64,000 nucleotides of DNA from Citrus sinensis (taxonomy: Eukaryota > Streptophyta > Magnoliopsida > Sapindales > Rutaceae): the NCBI RefSeq assembly GCF_022201045.2, contig NC_068561.1:12363001-12427000 (forward strand), read 5' to 3'. The first letter of the stretch is position 1. The number at the start of each line of letters is the position of its first letter. The notes beneath the pieces are model-generated. The model worked only from the letters and a program-made list of their open reading frames with translations. It made no database searches and was not told where the DNA came from. Below are positions 32,431-45,533 of this stretch, piece after piece. The position numbers and the translations under genes are program-made.

Positions 32431-35178
32431 TCATATTAACACAGGCTCTATAGATGGTACCAGGAAAGGGATCTTGTAATATTCAAAAAGCTGTTTTGGA
32501 TCTTTGAAATATTTTGTCTGCTTATAAACATCCATCTTGTTCAACTCCGGTGTAGGGATTTATGACAAGATATATTACCATTCAAGAACCAAAAACTTGG
32601 ATTAATTTCGCATTCATAAAGGAGATAGAATGGTTTTTCAATGTACCTCAATCCATGCTGCAAGTTTAGGCCTGCCTACTGTGGCATCATACTTAAATCC
32701 TTCTGATAAGATCATGTGGTAACCGTCAACAAATGGAATATAGGCTATGTCCACCTGAAGATCATGTAATTCCATTCATAATCAGAGAAGAAAGTACTCA
32801 AATCATTATCAAATGATATTGTTCAAACGGGCTACTCGGCCTTTGGCCAAGTGTTTAGGGCAGCAGTTCGAACCCACAAAAGCATTGCGGGAGTAATTCT
32901 TTCCTAAACTATTTTGTATAATTGAGTGGAGTCTTCTCTTTTACTAAATGTGAGTGGAGTAGACATTCCTTGAATATTTGTAAAGATAAAACTCTGTGCA
33001 GTATTTTATAAGATTTAATATAAATTAGTCCTAATAATTATCTGATTGTACATTATCAGTAGTAGTCTCATGTAATATGAGTTGTAATTTGAGTAATAGT
33101 GTAATCTGAGCAATAGACTTATATAATTAAAAGAAAAAAAAAAAGACATTGTTCAAACGGCATTATTTATAGTAGACTACTTGCTTTCACATTGCTACAT
33201 TAGTAAAGGTTAAACAACTGTTGTTATCAAGAGAAGTCAACATACCAAACTGAACTGGCCAAGGAAGAATGGCCCGTCATCAAACTTATCAAGAGCCTTC
33301 TCCAAGAAATCAAAAGCAGGACCTGTAGAAATTTTAAAAATTAGGTGAGTTCAGCATATTTCCAAAATGCGCAATCCGTTTAACAGCAAGTTTTATGTCC
33401 AACCAGCTTCTTTTGCCGTGTCTCCTTTGAATGAAGTAGATACATCTTTGATGAATGTATCACTGTAGGAAAACAATTCTTCAGCAAACTTTCTTTTCTC
33501 AGGATCCTACAATATTTTCGTGACATTACTTTACTTGGAAGTTAAGCAAGAGAGAAGCTGTTACTGATAGCAACAATGTGTTCAGAAAATCTTACATCAG
33601 GTAAAAGCGAAGGCCCTTCAAAATTGCTGTCAACATAGTTAATCAAATCAAGACTCTCCCCAATAATTTTGCCATTATGTTCAAGTGAAGGCACCTGTAA
33701 ATAACAACTCTCTAAAAGGTAAATATTTCACAGCCCCATTCATTGAGGACCTCCAAATGTTGCACGAATGAAAAAATATGACAACCAATTTAACCCTTCC
33801 AACCACTTTTCCCCTTGCAAGCAAGCAAGCAATTTAACTCGATGGGATTAGGCCACCTTGTGGCTAGGTAAACAAATTTCAAAATCTAAGTAATGACCAA
33901 TTTCATTTAAGCATTTGACTCATCATGTCATTTGATTCATTGATTCATTCATACAGATTACAAGCATTTTAAAGACAGGCTACGTACGTGCAGACATTAG
34001 AAATTAACTTACAGATTAACAAACTCTACCAATGTGCATTTTGGCACTTTACTAATAAAATTGACAATAACACTCAATAGAATTAATTACAATTTTTTTT
34101 ATCAGATTTATCACCTTGTTAGAAGGGTAAACTTTCTCCTTGTACCAAGCAGGCTTATCTTGAAGATCGAAGGCAACCAACTTAATCTCATCTTGTAATC
34201 CCTGCAGCACATCAAATTCAAAGAGGGTATTTAAATCCCAGAATCAATTGTTTTTTCTTTTGGGTGAAAAAAAGGTCTAAAGGCAAGAGACAGAACAAAT
34301 AAATAAGAAAACCAAAAAAAAAAACCTTATAGTTCCTGGTGATCCACACACGCTGAGCAAATGGGCACGTGTAAGCCATATAGAGCCTTTCATAATTCAT
34401 ACACGAGCAAAGAAATCAGAGTATGTTTAGAATTAGAGCAACGTGGCAATCTAAATAGTAAATTAGAAAATAACATCAAACATGGTTTTGCAAGCCTTTC
34501 TGAATTATGTTTATGAGGAATAACATTTTGGGTCTCTATTATTATTATTTTTTTACCATTTAAGTCTATAATAAATTATTAATTTTTTATTTTGTTTTTC
34601 TAACATTTTTTCTCTATTTTAATTTTAACACTTGAGATTAAATAAGTTATTCGATTATATGGGTTACAGTTTGACTAGATAGCTTTTTGTTTTTTTAATA
34701 TAATTTATTTAACTAATTGTTTATCACTGGTAATTTGGAATATATATATATAAGATGTCTATGTTTGTAATTTCCTTTACATATCGAAACATGTGATAAT
34801 ATAAAAAAAATGGAGCCTTTAAGTTATAATAATTGTAACTTACACTTCTCATGTGAATCACACAAAATTATAAAATTCGTAATTTATGTAGTTCACATGA
34901 GAGATGTAAGTTACAATCTTTGTAACTTAGCATTTGCCTAAAAAAAAATGATAAATAGAAAAATGAACCTGGTAGTTCCATCGAATAAAGGTGGCGGAGG
35001 TTGCTCGGATTTTGAATCCAATACTGGAGGAAGATTCTCGTACACACTATCAAATAAAACACGATCGTTAAAGCCGCCGTGATGATCATGATCATGATCA
35101 TGAGCATTACGAGATTCGAGAGAAACCCCGTAACAAAATTACAAAAAACAAAAATGCAAATTCTTACACAGAAGCCAT
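32431..35178 (-). CDS. GSTL: Lambda-class glutathione S-transferase, copy 2
   Basis: Nine coding exons: 35168-35178, 34969-35046, 34326-34386, 34115-34201, 33596-33694, 33404-33506, 33246-33322, 32647-32754 and 32431-32544 (or to 32547). The product is 245-246 residues. The active site is TCPFAQRVW and the helical domain has LEKALDKFDDGPFFLGQFSLVDIAYIPFVDG. Sequence and exon sizes match copy 1, so it is a tandem duplicate with the same thiol-transferase role. Two oddities: the last intron ends CCG instead of CAG before GAG, so splicing probably uses the AG inside that codon and drops one Glu; and a SINE sits in the intron between the exons at 33246 and 32754. The frame is otherwise intact. 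Confidence 0.92.
32831..33147 (+). mobile_element. SINE in an intron of GSTL copy 2
   Basis: It is flanked by the 13-bp direct repeat ATTGTTCAAACGG (32818-32830 and 33148-33160), a clear target duplication. The 5' part has an A-box-like TTTGGCCAAGTGTTTAGG and a B-box-like GCAGTTCGAACCC. The 3' end is A-rich (AAAAGAAAAAAAAAAAG). It lies on the strand opposite to the gene. It is a different SINE family from the one at 18838. Confidence 0.85.
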
Positions 35179-36273
35179 TGTGTTGACTTTTTAGGAGTAC
35201 TTTCTTGCAAGCTTTTGTGTCTGTACTAATTAGAAATCTGATACAATCATACGATACAGAAATGCGACTAAACGAGCACCTCTAAATATATAAGTAGGAG
35301 CCGTATATTCATTTTGTGAAGCGAGCAGTGACGACGCCATTTGCAAATTTTTTATGAGGTGATTTTTAAGTTCAGGCAAATGACGAATTGACGATCGTGT
35401 GCGGTGACGTTAAGAGTTTACATTTTTTTTTTTTTCCCCAAGTTAGGCCTTTGCTCGCAATATAATTAAATAATTAAATCCAAATGCGATGTATTAAAAT
35501 AGTCATAAACGTGTATTTGGTCAAATTTAATTAAATAATTATTCAACACATCAAATTTGGTCTTCAACGTTACAGAGACGGTGTTATAATAAAACGACCA
35601 TTTCCTTTTGCGCCTTTTTATGAATCTAGTTTGATTTGCAGGTAAGGTTCATTCGACGTTGAGTGCATATGTAATATAAAATTATTTTGACTAATTTACC
35701 AAGGACCTTGCTACGTTAAAGACTCTGTATGTAACGTAGCAAATGGGGAGCATCCACGGCTCCACGCGTTGCAGGAGAGAGGAAAAGTTGTTGGAACTTA
35801 GCTGATACAAGACCAATTTGCACTGAGCTGTTGCATACAGAGTCTGTATCGTAGTTTTGTCCATTTACCAAATAGCATCAATTTTTATTAATGATAGCAC
35901 AACATACAACGCTAAACAAACACTAATACTTTAAGATATAAACAAGACGACAGTCAACAAACATATAGGTACATATGAGATAGCATTCTGTCATACGAGA
36001 TATCAACAAGTCATCAACTCATTCAATATCCAGCAACGTACACAAGCTCACATCGGCAAACAATATGTAATGCGTATAACGCGCAGCTTTATTATACGAG
36101 ATTTTACAAACCACGCCACCAACTGATTCAGTGCGCTTCTAAGACGACTGATTGCAGGTTCACTGCTTGGCCTGCAAAAGACAAAAGCAGTTTGTCCAGG
36201 TTACTAAACTGGCTAAAGATTATTCGCACTAGCTAGAAAGTAATAATCCTGAAGAAAAGAAAAATCGGATTGT
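35179..36273. other. GSTL copy 2 upstream region and copy 3 3' flank
   Basis: The first part is the 5' flank of copy 2. From about 35880 the sequence resembles the 3' flanks of the other GSTL genes (TTTTTATTAATGATAGCACAACATACA and GCAGCTTTATTATACGAGA), so it is probably the 3' UTR of copy 3. I see no other gene. Confidence 0.55.
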
Positions 36274-38495
36274 TCATATTAACACGGACTCTACAAATTG
36301 TACCACGAAGCGGCTCCTGTAAAATTCAACGAGTTCTTTTGGATCTGCTTTTGTTGACTTGTAAGCATCGAGCTTGTTCAACTCCTGCACAGGGAGTTTT
36401 GACAAGATAGATATGTTACCATTCAAGAACCAAAAGCTTGAGAGCAATTTCACAATCGGTAAAAAGGTGATAGAAAGGGTTTTTCAATGTACCTCAATCC
36501 ATGCTGCCAGTTTAGGCCTGCCTGCAGTGATGTCATACTTAAATTCTTCTGATAAGAAGATCTGGAATCTCTCAACAAATGGAATATAGGCTATGTCCAC
36601 CTAAAGATCACATCATTCCATTCATAATATTAGGGAAATGTACTCAAATCATTTATGAAAACATTGTCAAAACAGCAGTATTAATTTAGTTTCCACACGG
36701 TAAACTACTTATACTCTCATTGCATAAAAATGTTACCCAAATAAAACTTTCTTACACGTTAGATATCATGCCATCTATCACATCACTACATCAATAGGAT
36801 TAAATAACCAAAATGATTGAGCAGTCAACATACCTGACTGAACTGTCCAAGGAAGAACGGGCCATCATCAAATTTATCAAGGGCCTTCTCTAAGTAATCA
36901 AAAGCAGGACCTGTGACAAATTAAAACTTTTTCCGTGACTTCAGCATATATATATACATATTCAAAATGCATTCCATTATAAACAAGTAAGCAAGTTTCA
37001 AATCCTACCAGCTTGTTTTGCTGGGTCTCCTTTGAATGAAGTATACACATCGTTGGTGAAGGTATCGATGTGGGAAAACAGTTCATCAGCAAACTTTCGT
37101 TTCTCAGGATCCTACAATATTTTCACAACATTACTTTACTCAAAGTTGAGAGAGAGAGAGAGAGAGAGAAGCTTTTATTAAAAGCAACAATGTAATCAGC
37201 AAAATCTTACATCAGGTAAAAGTGAAGGCCCTTCAAAATTGCTGTCAACATATTTAATCAAATCAAGAGATTCTCCAATAACTTTGCCATTGTGCTCCAG
37301 TGCTGGAATCTGTAAAGAAGAACTCTAATAGGTAAATATACTTCATAACTCCAGCAATGATCCCTAATCTTGCACGAAAATGTAACAATCAGTTCAACTC
37401 TTTCGTTGTGTTTTCTTGCAAGCAAGCAACTTGCTCAAATCAGAATATGTTAAGATTTTACTAGGTACACAAAGCACAAAGACACCATTCCAATTTTATT
37501 CAGGAACTCCTCCGCACAGATTACAAGCATTTCAATTTCAAAGATGGGGCATAAGGACACAGAGTCACATAATTAGGCTATTTGGTATGGAGGTGCTGTG
37601 GTGACAAAAAAAAAACTGTAATTATGAAATAAAAGTTAAAAATGCATAATAAATATGAATTTTAAATTATGATTTTGACAAAAATAGTAGAAATATTATA
37701 GTTTTACAAAACACTTTAGCTCTGTAGTTTTTAATCTACAGCCGCCCTACCTCAATACCAAACACAGCTAACCTCTTCCTTTTCTATATCTGAATTGGTC
37801 TATCAACACCTTGATTAGAAAAATTCCTAATTGTTATTCAGAAACTTTCTAATACTATTCAAAATCTTCCCAGCAGATTATAAGCTCCATGTTAACCAAA
37901 AGAATGCACATATTGTTGATCTATCAAATTACTTAAATGATCAATCAAATAAAATCAAATATTATTATTGATCACACATCAGCATCAGCATCAGCATCAG
38001 CATCACCTTGTTAACAGGATAAACCTTCTCCTTGTACCAAGCGGGCCTATCTTGGAGGTTCAGTGGAACTAACTTAATCTTGTCTTGTAATCCCTGCAGC
38101 AGCACACCAAAAGTTGTCAAATTCAAAGAGAGTATTACGACAAAGGCGAAACGAATAAACCATAAATTACTGTTATTGTTATTATTATTTTAATTAAACC
38201 TAGAAAGCAGAGATGGGTCAACAGTGATAAAAAAATATAATAAAAATAGTAAATAAAAATAAAACCTTGTAGTTCCTGGTGATCCACGCACGCTGAGCAA
38301 ATGGGCACGAGTAAGACATGTACAACCTGGGAGTTCCATCGAACAGAGGTGGTAGCTCGGCCTTCGAATCCAACGGTGGAGGAAGATTCTCTTGCGCTCT
38401 ATCAAAGATGACACATGATCGTTAAAATAATGATCATAATTAATTATGAAATTCCAAAAATAAAAAATAAAACCGAATTCTTACGTGGTTGCCAT
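36274..38495 (-). CDS. GSTL: Lambda-class glutathione S-transferase, copy 3
   Basis: Eight coding exons: 38485-38495, 38266-38398, 38007-38093, 37211-37309, 37009-37111, 36834-36910, 36493-36600 and 36274-36384. They sum to 729 bp, or 242 residues. The second exon fuses what are two exons in copies 1 and 2: GATGGAACTCCCAGGTTGTAC runs through with no intron. The active site is SCPFAQRAW; the rest includes NKIPALEHNGKVIGESLDLI, LDKFDDGPFFLGQFSQVDIAYIPFVER and RPKLAAWIE. The C-terminus (FYRSRFVVQF) is more diverged from the other copies. A GCTGAT microsatellite starts right behind the donor of the third exon, and a (GA)n run lies in the intron at 37147-37170. The role is as for the lambda GST family, glutathione-dependent thiol transfer in the cytosol. 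Confidence 0.95.
37147..37170. repeat. (GA)n microsatellite
   Basis: A run of about 12 GA units in an intron of GSTL copy 3. Confidence 0.9.
37976..38004 (-). repeat. (GCTGAT)n microsatellite at a GSTL splice donor
   Basis: Read on the coding strand, the intron begins GTGATGCTGATGCTGATGCT, so the hexamer array starts within the first few intron bases. Copies 1 and 2 have no such array at the same donor. Confidence 0.85.
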
Positions 38496-40019
38496 TGAGG
38501 AAGGTAAGACTCTAGAGGTTTCCTGAAAGCTTTTCTTTTGCTTTGAAGAAGAAAGTTACCTGATACCGAAATGTGTCTCTATGCAGAATGAGTGCGCTTA
38601 TATATAGAAGCTTTAAAGTGACCTTCTGAAGCCGGCATTGACGCAATGCGCACGTGTTAGGGTGTCATGATAATAATGTATGTTGCCAAAAAAAGGGCAA
38701 ACGTCTTATCAGTTTTAGGCAATTGCCATGCATATTAGTTGGATTCAATGGCAGCGAGGGAGAAGCGATGAGAATATCGCTAGAAGCATGCCGTGGTGCC
38801 GTCGCTACAATGTTAGTTATCAATTTGAAATGTGTTTCATTAAAAAATTGGGTGACAATACATAAATTATTTTTGTACAAATAAACGCGATATGATATAA
38901 TTTGTTAAATAAAAATATTTTCACTTAACTAATGATACAATACTATATCGATTTGTATAAAAATTATTTTCACCAAAAGTTTATAGCTATTAGTATTATT
39001 CCAAAAGAGAAATAAAGGTATCACTACCAAATATTGGGGATGGAAAATTAATGAGTTGCGCTGAACTTTTTCAAGTCCATGTTAGAAAATATAAAGTTAG
39101 GCATGGATTTCCTCATATTTTTTAAATTATTGCAGACTTATAATAAGTTAATAATTAACAAATTATTATAATGAACAATAAATACTGTTTTTAAATAAAA
39201 TAAAAAATTTAATCATTTAATTTTTTAATATCGTATTTTCTAACTCAAATACCTTCTTAATTAATTAAATATTTAAAAAATTAATATTTTAATTTTAGAG
39301 TTTTTAAATCATCACTAATTTATGAATTAAGAATTTAAGTTTTTTATTATTTTTTAAATTTTAATTAATAAACTTATATTTAAAAAAATAGAACGCTCAA
39401 ACTGGTCGAAGCCTTGTTTTCTTAAAGCTTTGTCCATTCTCTCATTTGAAGGGCCGGGCTTAAGCCCACCAGACAGGCTCGGACTTTTTTTGCCGATTCT
39501 ATCGAATATTATCTTGGAAATCTACTCTCCATACAGGAGATATTTACCTGCGCTTGGGGCCCACGACCTTAACATACAAGAGAAGTGCGGGTGTGATCGA
39601 TGTGACTCTCGGCATCTTCTAATTGCCACGTATCTGCGGCAGAAGAATTACGAGTTTGCTACTTATCAACTAAAGCGCGAAGTCAAACGAAAATATGTTC
39701 ATATATATATAGAGAGAGAGAGAGAGAGAGGAAAACAGAAAGAGTTCCTATGTTAGAAGACTTGCACAGACAGGTATTTTCAATAATTTACAAAGAGTGT
39801 TACAGCAGTATCTTAAAAATTTGGAGATTCTGGATTTTCCAGACAAAAATGATACAAGGTGACAGAAGAGGTGCTGTTTTTCTTCATTAATAACCCAAGA
39901 TGGAAAGGAACAGAAAGAGATCAACAACTTGATCTCTCTGCTTGTATTCTATCTACTAAAGATAGATGTAAAAATACAAAGTTTTCACCTTCTTTGCTTG
40001 TGCTGGTTTGCTTGTTTAA
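38496..40019. other. Intergenic: GSTL copy 3 promoter side and TerC 3' flank
   Basis: The first few hundred bases include TATATATAGAAGC near 38600, a possible TATA region for GSTL copy 3. The middle is AT-rich. An (AT)n(AG)n stretch lies at 39701-39730. Bases ~39780-40019 are probably TerC 3' UTR. The 108-codon frame at 39430-39756 has no protein-like features. Confidence 0.5.
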
Positions 40020-43000
40020 CTAGTCAGACTTCTTCATGAGACTCAAAAGCACGCCAGCACTAAGACTTGTTGCTACAAAACTGAGAGATGCCTCAGTTGA
40101 TATGTGAAACCCTGTGGGAAGATTCGAGAAATGTATTTTATTTATTTTCATTTAAGCAAGAAGAATAAAAATGATTAAGCATGAGATACTTGTGGTAGAA
40201 GAGACTCACCAAAGTAATCCAAGATCATCTTACACCCAATGAAACCCAAGACAACTGCAATGGAAGGCTGAAAAAGAGACAAGCCAAGAAAAAAATCTAC
40301 AAGTATTAATGCATTCTGCTCGACAGATGGTAACCACAAACGTTTGAAAAAAAAAAAAATTATTGGTGCCACTCAGTAGCATACGATATTTTTGGATGCA
40401 AAGCACTCATGATGTTTCACATCAAAACCACATATACTTGTGAAAGCAAACTGTTGTTTCTACAGTCTCATGTGGACATCCCTTCAAAGGAAACGTCTAT
40501 TGCATATTTCTGCCATTTTGCTGGATGCAAGCCTCTACATGAATGGTGCAAATATATATAGATAAATCTATATATTTAATGGGGGAAAAAAGATTCCTTC
40601 ACCACAGGCTATTTATAAAAATCTAATATATTCTATCTAAACAAGCATCAATGCCGAAACAGATGAGATTGGTTGCATGATCTGACAGTAAAGTTTAGCA
40701 TTTACCAACCATGCAACCATACTAAGACCAAAGGTATGTGACATCAAGTCAGTCAAAACTAATTTGAATGCGAGGAAAAAGAAAATACAAACTACTGAAG
40801 CATAAAAGCCTGACGTAATCCAAGAAGTAACAGTTATCTTTTTTTGCAATTCACTGATAGAGTGTCGCCAGTTGCATCAAAATCATCTGTTAATGTGGCT
40901 AATGAAGATTTATAGACACCCAGTAAACTTTTACCTGTAAATATTCCAAGTCTGCCATACCTTCAGAGATAAGTGTGAAAAGTGACCTTAAGCCTGCATT
41001 GGCCGGAGTTATCGTCGGTTAATCCCTACTTGAATAAGATATACAATTTCCTTATATACTATTATAAGTACATTCTTTTATATTAAAGAGATATAGAAAA
41101 TGGTTGTATGTAAGAAAACAGCATATTAGTGTTTCTTACATCGGAAGTGAATGGGCTACCCAAATTACATTTTTATTCCAACTGTTACCTTTCCAAGGGG
41201 GAAAACCAGTTGATTTAACATCTTGCAAGGGGTTAAAGTATCAATACCCCCACATAGGGATTTTTATAGTTAGTATTTATGCATGGATGGGGTGAGTGAA
41301 TTTTTTTTTGGGGGGTCGTTGGGGGGACGGGATCCAATAATTCCACCTTCCAGGCAGGCAATCATCAATTTCATATATATAAGTAGCAGTTTTGAGTTGC
41401 TATGAATCTATATCAAGAATCCTTTCATAAAAAAAGCCTATATTAAGAATAAACAACAATCGTACCCAAGATGGCAAACAGATTAGATGAAAATACTATG
41501 AAAGGATCCCTCGTAACACCAAAAACAGCAGGAATTGAGTCAACCTGAAGGAAACGAAATTTTCATCAACATTTATGTTACAAAATCAATCAATAAAACA
41601 TAATCAGGATATGTGTAGCTGTGTCGTCTATGCCAGATGAGAACTTACAGCGAAGGCTATGTCACTGAGTTCAATAACTGCCACCGTGAGAAGCAATGGT
41701 GTTGCCTGCTCAAAATGTTTGATGCCTGTTAGAAATTAAATAAAATTAATTTAACAAAGTTAAGGAACTCTGATATTTGTCTGATAATGCAAGAACAGAA
41801 ATGTAATATGAGCACAGTAACAACTGATTATTCAATGCAATGATTGAAAAATTAGTACACCAAACATGGGATAAAATGACACCACCAAGGTTCAGAGTAG
41901 CATTCTGATTTCTTATAATCAATCATAAATGACTTACTTTCCGCATGCCATCCTGATTTGTGAAAAATCGATTTCCATCATAATAAGCTGTAGCACATAG
42001 AAATAAGAAAATTTAAGTCTTGGAAAGGAAATATCGGTAAATAAATCAAAATACGAATTCAATCATCAGAACCATTTTGGCAACTGATTTTGCAACACAA
42101 TTTTCATTTGAATACGCAAATACAAATAACAAAGAGTTTGCATCTAGGTTGGCTTTTCTTCCCTTCTCATGTGTTGGTCAGGGCAGTTGGGGTGGGGGTG
42201 GCACAAGTAGTGTTATTTTGGTCCAAAGCAGACTTCGTTTTGCTTCAAGAAATAAGTGTTCAATTACTATTGGAGGTTATTAAAAGAAAGTGGTGCAAAA
42301 CTAAAGGTATAACACTACATCTATTAGCTCCCTAAGTATACAATATTATTCAACTAAGTCCTCAACTGCTCTTATTTTTTCTATCTTGACAAGTATCCCA
42401 CTCAATTGTGGGAGTAATGCATCGAAAGAGCACCAAACTCAACAAAAGTAACGCTTCCACAAGAGCAGTATAATACATCATGACTTGAATAAAAAGAACA
42501 TATTGCATTTATAGGCAATGCTGTTGATGATTTGAACTAGCTCTCCCAAACACAACATATTCCACCTGAAATATGAGTGGACAAAAGCTTAGTCATTTAG
42601 TCAAGAAAGCCTAGTTGAAAGGTTTACTCAAATCAAATTCAAACTTCAAACTGAGCTACACAACAATGGCCTAACTGAAAAATAAATTGAGACTGAGAAA
42701 TCAACCTTGACAAACATTCATGAAGTCAAATGTAAGAACTCAGACAGAGAAACATAAAGGGAATGTGTACACAAAACATTACTTGTTACAGGAATAAATC
42801 TTTGGCATGTCTTCACTATAAAATTGTCAGATAGATCAGTGTCATCCTCTTCACTGGCAAATAGCTATCACAAAAAAGGCAAATCATGAGGCACAGTACA
42901 TTTAAGCCCCTAATAACTACAAGAAACTGAATGAAATAGCACATGCAGAAGAATATATATTTTGTTAATTTATTTCAAGAGAGATACACAAAACTAAATA

Positions 43001-45533
43001 ATAATAAAAAATAATATGTAGCAAAGAAATTAAGAAAGATCCAAGATCTTAAACATCAAAGTCTGTGAATTATTTCCACTGTTATTCAAATATCCTTACT
43101 TGATTCTTCAAAAAAATTGCTTATATAATTGCAAGCCATCCAGCAGGAAGGAAAAAAAATTGAAATAATCTATCAAGAAAATTAATTTCCACCGATGAAT
43201 TGCATTAAATGTAGCTACATCTATTGGAAGAGAATGGCACCTTGAAGGATGAGAATAGAAGTATTCCAGCCAGGACCAGATTAACTGCCTCAAACCTCTA
43301 AATAACAAGAAGGCAAAAAGTTTAGAAAGAACTCACTCAAATAGTACAGCATGTCAATGAGCACAGAAAACTTGCTGTTATGGGCAGGGGATTTACCTGG
43401 AGGGTAGCTGTTCCAAGTAATATCAATGACAAACGGAAGACAATTGCACCGGCAATACCATATGAAAGCACCCGATTCTATATTACATAGCATAACAAAT
43501 TGTTTGTTACCAATGATTAACATGCAGTATTTGCATAAAAAAAAAAGGAATATTGAAAGACATCAAGAGACTAAGGGCTACATAATTATCATTAAGCAAC
43601 TAAAGGGTTTGTACAGCACCTGATACATAACTGGTACTTTGAAGTACTTGAATATCAGAACAAAGACAAACAAATTGTCCACTGACAAACTTTGCTCCAA
43701 AATGTACCTGAAAATCATTCACAATAATCATTATTATGAAACACCTAGAACATAAATTGGGGAAATCATGCACTTGGAAACTTAATATAAGTCCGAGAAC
43801 TCCATGAATAAACATGATAAAAACAACAGCCAAATAATTTTTTAAAATAAAATGCTTATAGTCACATCTTTATTTGACCCCTTGGTACATCCCTCTCCAG
43901 AAGCTATAATCATAAAGGGATTCAAAGAGGCAGATGCGATTAGTCCAGGGTAGGAACTTGCATCATTAACCAACTAATCATACCAGGAAATCAAAGAGGC
44001 AGGGGTAAAGAAGAAACAGAAGCCTCGGGGGTCCAAAATTTGGTTTAAGGTATATAGACATATAACCTCCAGTACTCCTCCTCAGTCTGACGTATGCAAG
44101 CTCTTGTCATTTGCTAAGCTTCAAGAATTTCAGAAGCAACAGAATATCTTTACTTGTGCCTCATTAGCTACAAGCAGGATTTCCCAATACACAAAAAGGA
44201 CGTAAAGCTGATCTCTAAGGTATTCCAAATATGACCAGGGCTTAAGACAGTGCTTGCACGATGAAATGATATTTCAATTAGCCATTTTCATAACACCAGA
44301 AAAAGTAATAGTTTCTAGTAGTTTTTAGCTCGCTGAGTGTTAATTTCCTCTACCATATACGCCTTTAACATTATTATCATGCCAAAACCAGCATACCCAG
44401 CAAAAAATTCTGATGCCTTGCTAGCTCCTTCTATGAAACCCACGCCAAGACCAAATGCCACTGCAGTGCTCACCTATAAAGAACAAAACATCTAAATTGA
44501 TTTTAATCTAGATAATGACAGGATCCTATATTGAATACACAATCATAATAATAAGCCCACAGGTACTCACGCAGAAAGCAACGGTTTTAACAGATGATGT
44601 GTAAGATTCACGTCCCTCAATTTGCCTCTCTGCATCATCTACAGTAGTGGGAGAATGAGATGTGTTATCATTTTCATGTGACTGGGAACTGCTCCTCCCA
44701 ACTTCTGCAAATACATTTCACTAGTGTATCAGTATCAGAACAGTTAAAAAGAACAAAAAAATAAAAGAATAAAAGAAATAAATTGGCATAACAAGGTGGT
44801 ACAACAACAAGACAATTGATAACATTAGTGAATGATGCCAAAATAACAAATAAAACTCTCACAATAATAGAAGTCACTAACGTCTAAAAATCAAATGGTA
44901 CTCCGAAATAAAATGGCCAGGAGCAACGTTAGTCCATGAACCAAAAATGTTGTTGCAGTTTTGCTATCTACTTCAACACTGACGTAAGGGCCTGTGTTTT
45001 TTTTTTTTTTTTGCATAACTAATTAACCATTCAATCCACCAAATCACCGAAGATACCAAAATATTAACAGAATCAACTTATAAATTATGCAAATTAATTA
45101 AGAAGCACAAGACAACAGCTACAAACATGACCTCAATATTTTTGCTTCAAGCATCAAGTATATACAACGCAAAATCCTTTCACCTGAAGTAGATAAATCA
45201 TCCTCCTGTTCAGTTCCTTTGGCACACGCAAGTAACGGCGAGTACTGGCCACGTCGGTTATGACTAACTGTAAAATTAAAAGAATAAATAAAACAAAATT
45301 CAACATCGAAATTTCATAGACATAACATAATCCATGACTAAGCGGATGATTATTTACGGAGATAAAAAGAGGGAGAAACCTGAATAGAATGTGGGAGCTT
45401 GGGAGTTACAGAAATGAAGAAGACTGGTTAATTTGGGAACTTGCGAGGTCGAGGTCGGCGAAAACCGGAGCAGAAGAGAATCGAATTTGTGAGGAGCTTG
45501 AACGCCACTGTAAATGACCGAAGCTAATCCCAT
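40020..45533 (-). CDS. TERC: Chloroplast thylakoid membrane protein TerC
   Basis: Fourteen exons: 45380-45533, 45184-45267, 44571-44704, 44397-44473, 43620-43707, 43397-43477, 43241-43297, 42783-42864, 41938-41987, 41649-41705, 41466-41544, 40935-40993, 40210-40267 and 40020-40111. They total 1152 bp, or 383 residues, close to Arabidopsis TerC. The N-terminus is Ser/Leu-rich without acidic residues, as in a chloroplast transit peptide. An acidic linker follows, then several membrane helices with the family blocks [40 protein letters not shown] and [12 protein letters not shown]. The conserved acidic residues in the helices are kept. Plant TerC (PDE149) is needed for thylakoid biogenesis and insertion of thylakoid proteins. 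All introns are GT-AG and the frame is intact. Confidence 0.94.

Noticed and set aside
39430..39756. 108-codon plus-strand frame upstream of GSTL copy 3
   Set aside because: No motif, no splice or homologous context, and it ends in (AT)n(AG)n microsatellite sequence; most likely incidental.
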